Assembly (NCBI RefSeq): GCF_000368065.1
Contig: NZ_KB851200.1
Coordinates: 2,101,204-2,165,203, forward strand
Origin: Acinetobacter seifertii
GTDB taxonomy: Bacteria; Pseudomonadota; Gammaproteobacteria; Pseudomonadales; Moraxellaceae
DNA length: 64,000 bases
Direction: 5' to 3'
This document shows positions 63,985 to 64,000 of this stretch, piece after piece (position 1 is the first letter of the stretch; every line of letters starts with the position of its first letter). The position numbers and the translations under genes are program-made. The notes below the pieces were generated by a model. The model made no database searches. It saw only the letters and a program-made list of their open reading frames with translations, and was not told where the DNA came from.

Positions 63985-64000
63985 ACTAATATTTAACTTT

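Noticed and set aside
57360..64000. Prophage or integrative element
   Set aside because: No integrase, capsid, tail or conjugation gene and no tRNA or attachment repeats were seen.
1..64000. CRISPR array, tRNA or rRNA genes
   Set aside because: No regularly spaced repeats and no recognisable tRNA or rRNA sequence found by eye.

Overview
The window reads as a chromosomal segment of a gamma-proteobacterium of the genus Acinetobacter, probably the A. calcoaceticus-baumannii complex. The reasons are the AT-rich base composition, a betT/betT/betIBA choline locus in the Acinetobacter arrangement, pga poly-N-acetylglucosamine genes, a membrane-anchored Mqo and the density of MFS/porin catabolic cassettes. 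This is recognition by protein similarity and gene order; no database search was run. No rRNA, tRNA or CRISPR array was seen.

Layout. 1-4.7 kb: end of an Fsr-like MFS exporter divergent from an AraC regulator, then glutaminase (glsA), peptide deformylase (def) and a metabolite:H+ symporter. 4.7-19.3 kb: a catabolic locus read on the minus strand, with a thirteen-gene run (Rieske ferredoxin, small HTH protein, Rieske oxygenase, dihydrodiol-dehydrogenase-like SDR, extradiol dioxygenase, ferredoxin reductase, MFS importer, cupin, C-C hydrolase, SDR, aspartate-dehydrogenase-like protein, aldehyde dehydrogenase, TPP enzyme), a separately promoted porin, and a divergent IclR regulator. A shared palindromic motif lies upstream of the ferredoxin, the IclR gene and the porin, suggesting one regulon. 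19.3-23.7 kb: small hypothetical proteins, pnuC, an EamA exporter with a leader and intrinsic terminator in front, and a crotonase. 23.8-27.5 kb: pgaBCD without pgaA. 27.8-33.2 kb: FKBP isomerase, YaeQ, a dicarboxylate transporter broken by an in-frame amber codon, an IS256-family element that split a terminator hairpin, a COG0523 GTPase and a small exported protein. 33.4-42.7 kb: thioesterase, MarC, two BCCT transporters, and betIBA with a 46-bp perfect palindrome as likely BetI operator. 43.2-50.7 kb: mqo, membrane protein, homocysteine methyltransferase plus amino-acid permease, lipoprotein lipase, DUF1275 protein. 50.9-57.4 kb: a LysR gene interrupted by an ISNCY/IS1202-like element, divergent from a DapA-like aldolase/MFS/OprD-type porin cassette. 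57.4-64 kb: an AT-rich accessory stretch with orphan ORFs and a complete qatABCD anti-phage operon.

How it fits together. Three nutrient cassettes each pair a local regulator with a porin and/or importer and enzymes: the IclR aromatic locus, the BetI choline-to-glycine-betaine locus, and the LysR aldolase locus. Several lesions mark recent strain-level change: loss of pgaA, the amber codon in the dicarboxylate transporter, two insertion sequences (one removing the LysR C-terminus), and a leftover 3' end of a duplicated lipoprotein gene next to the Qat island.
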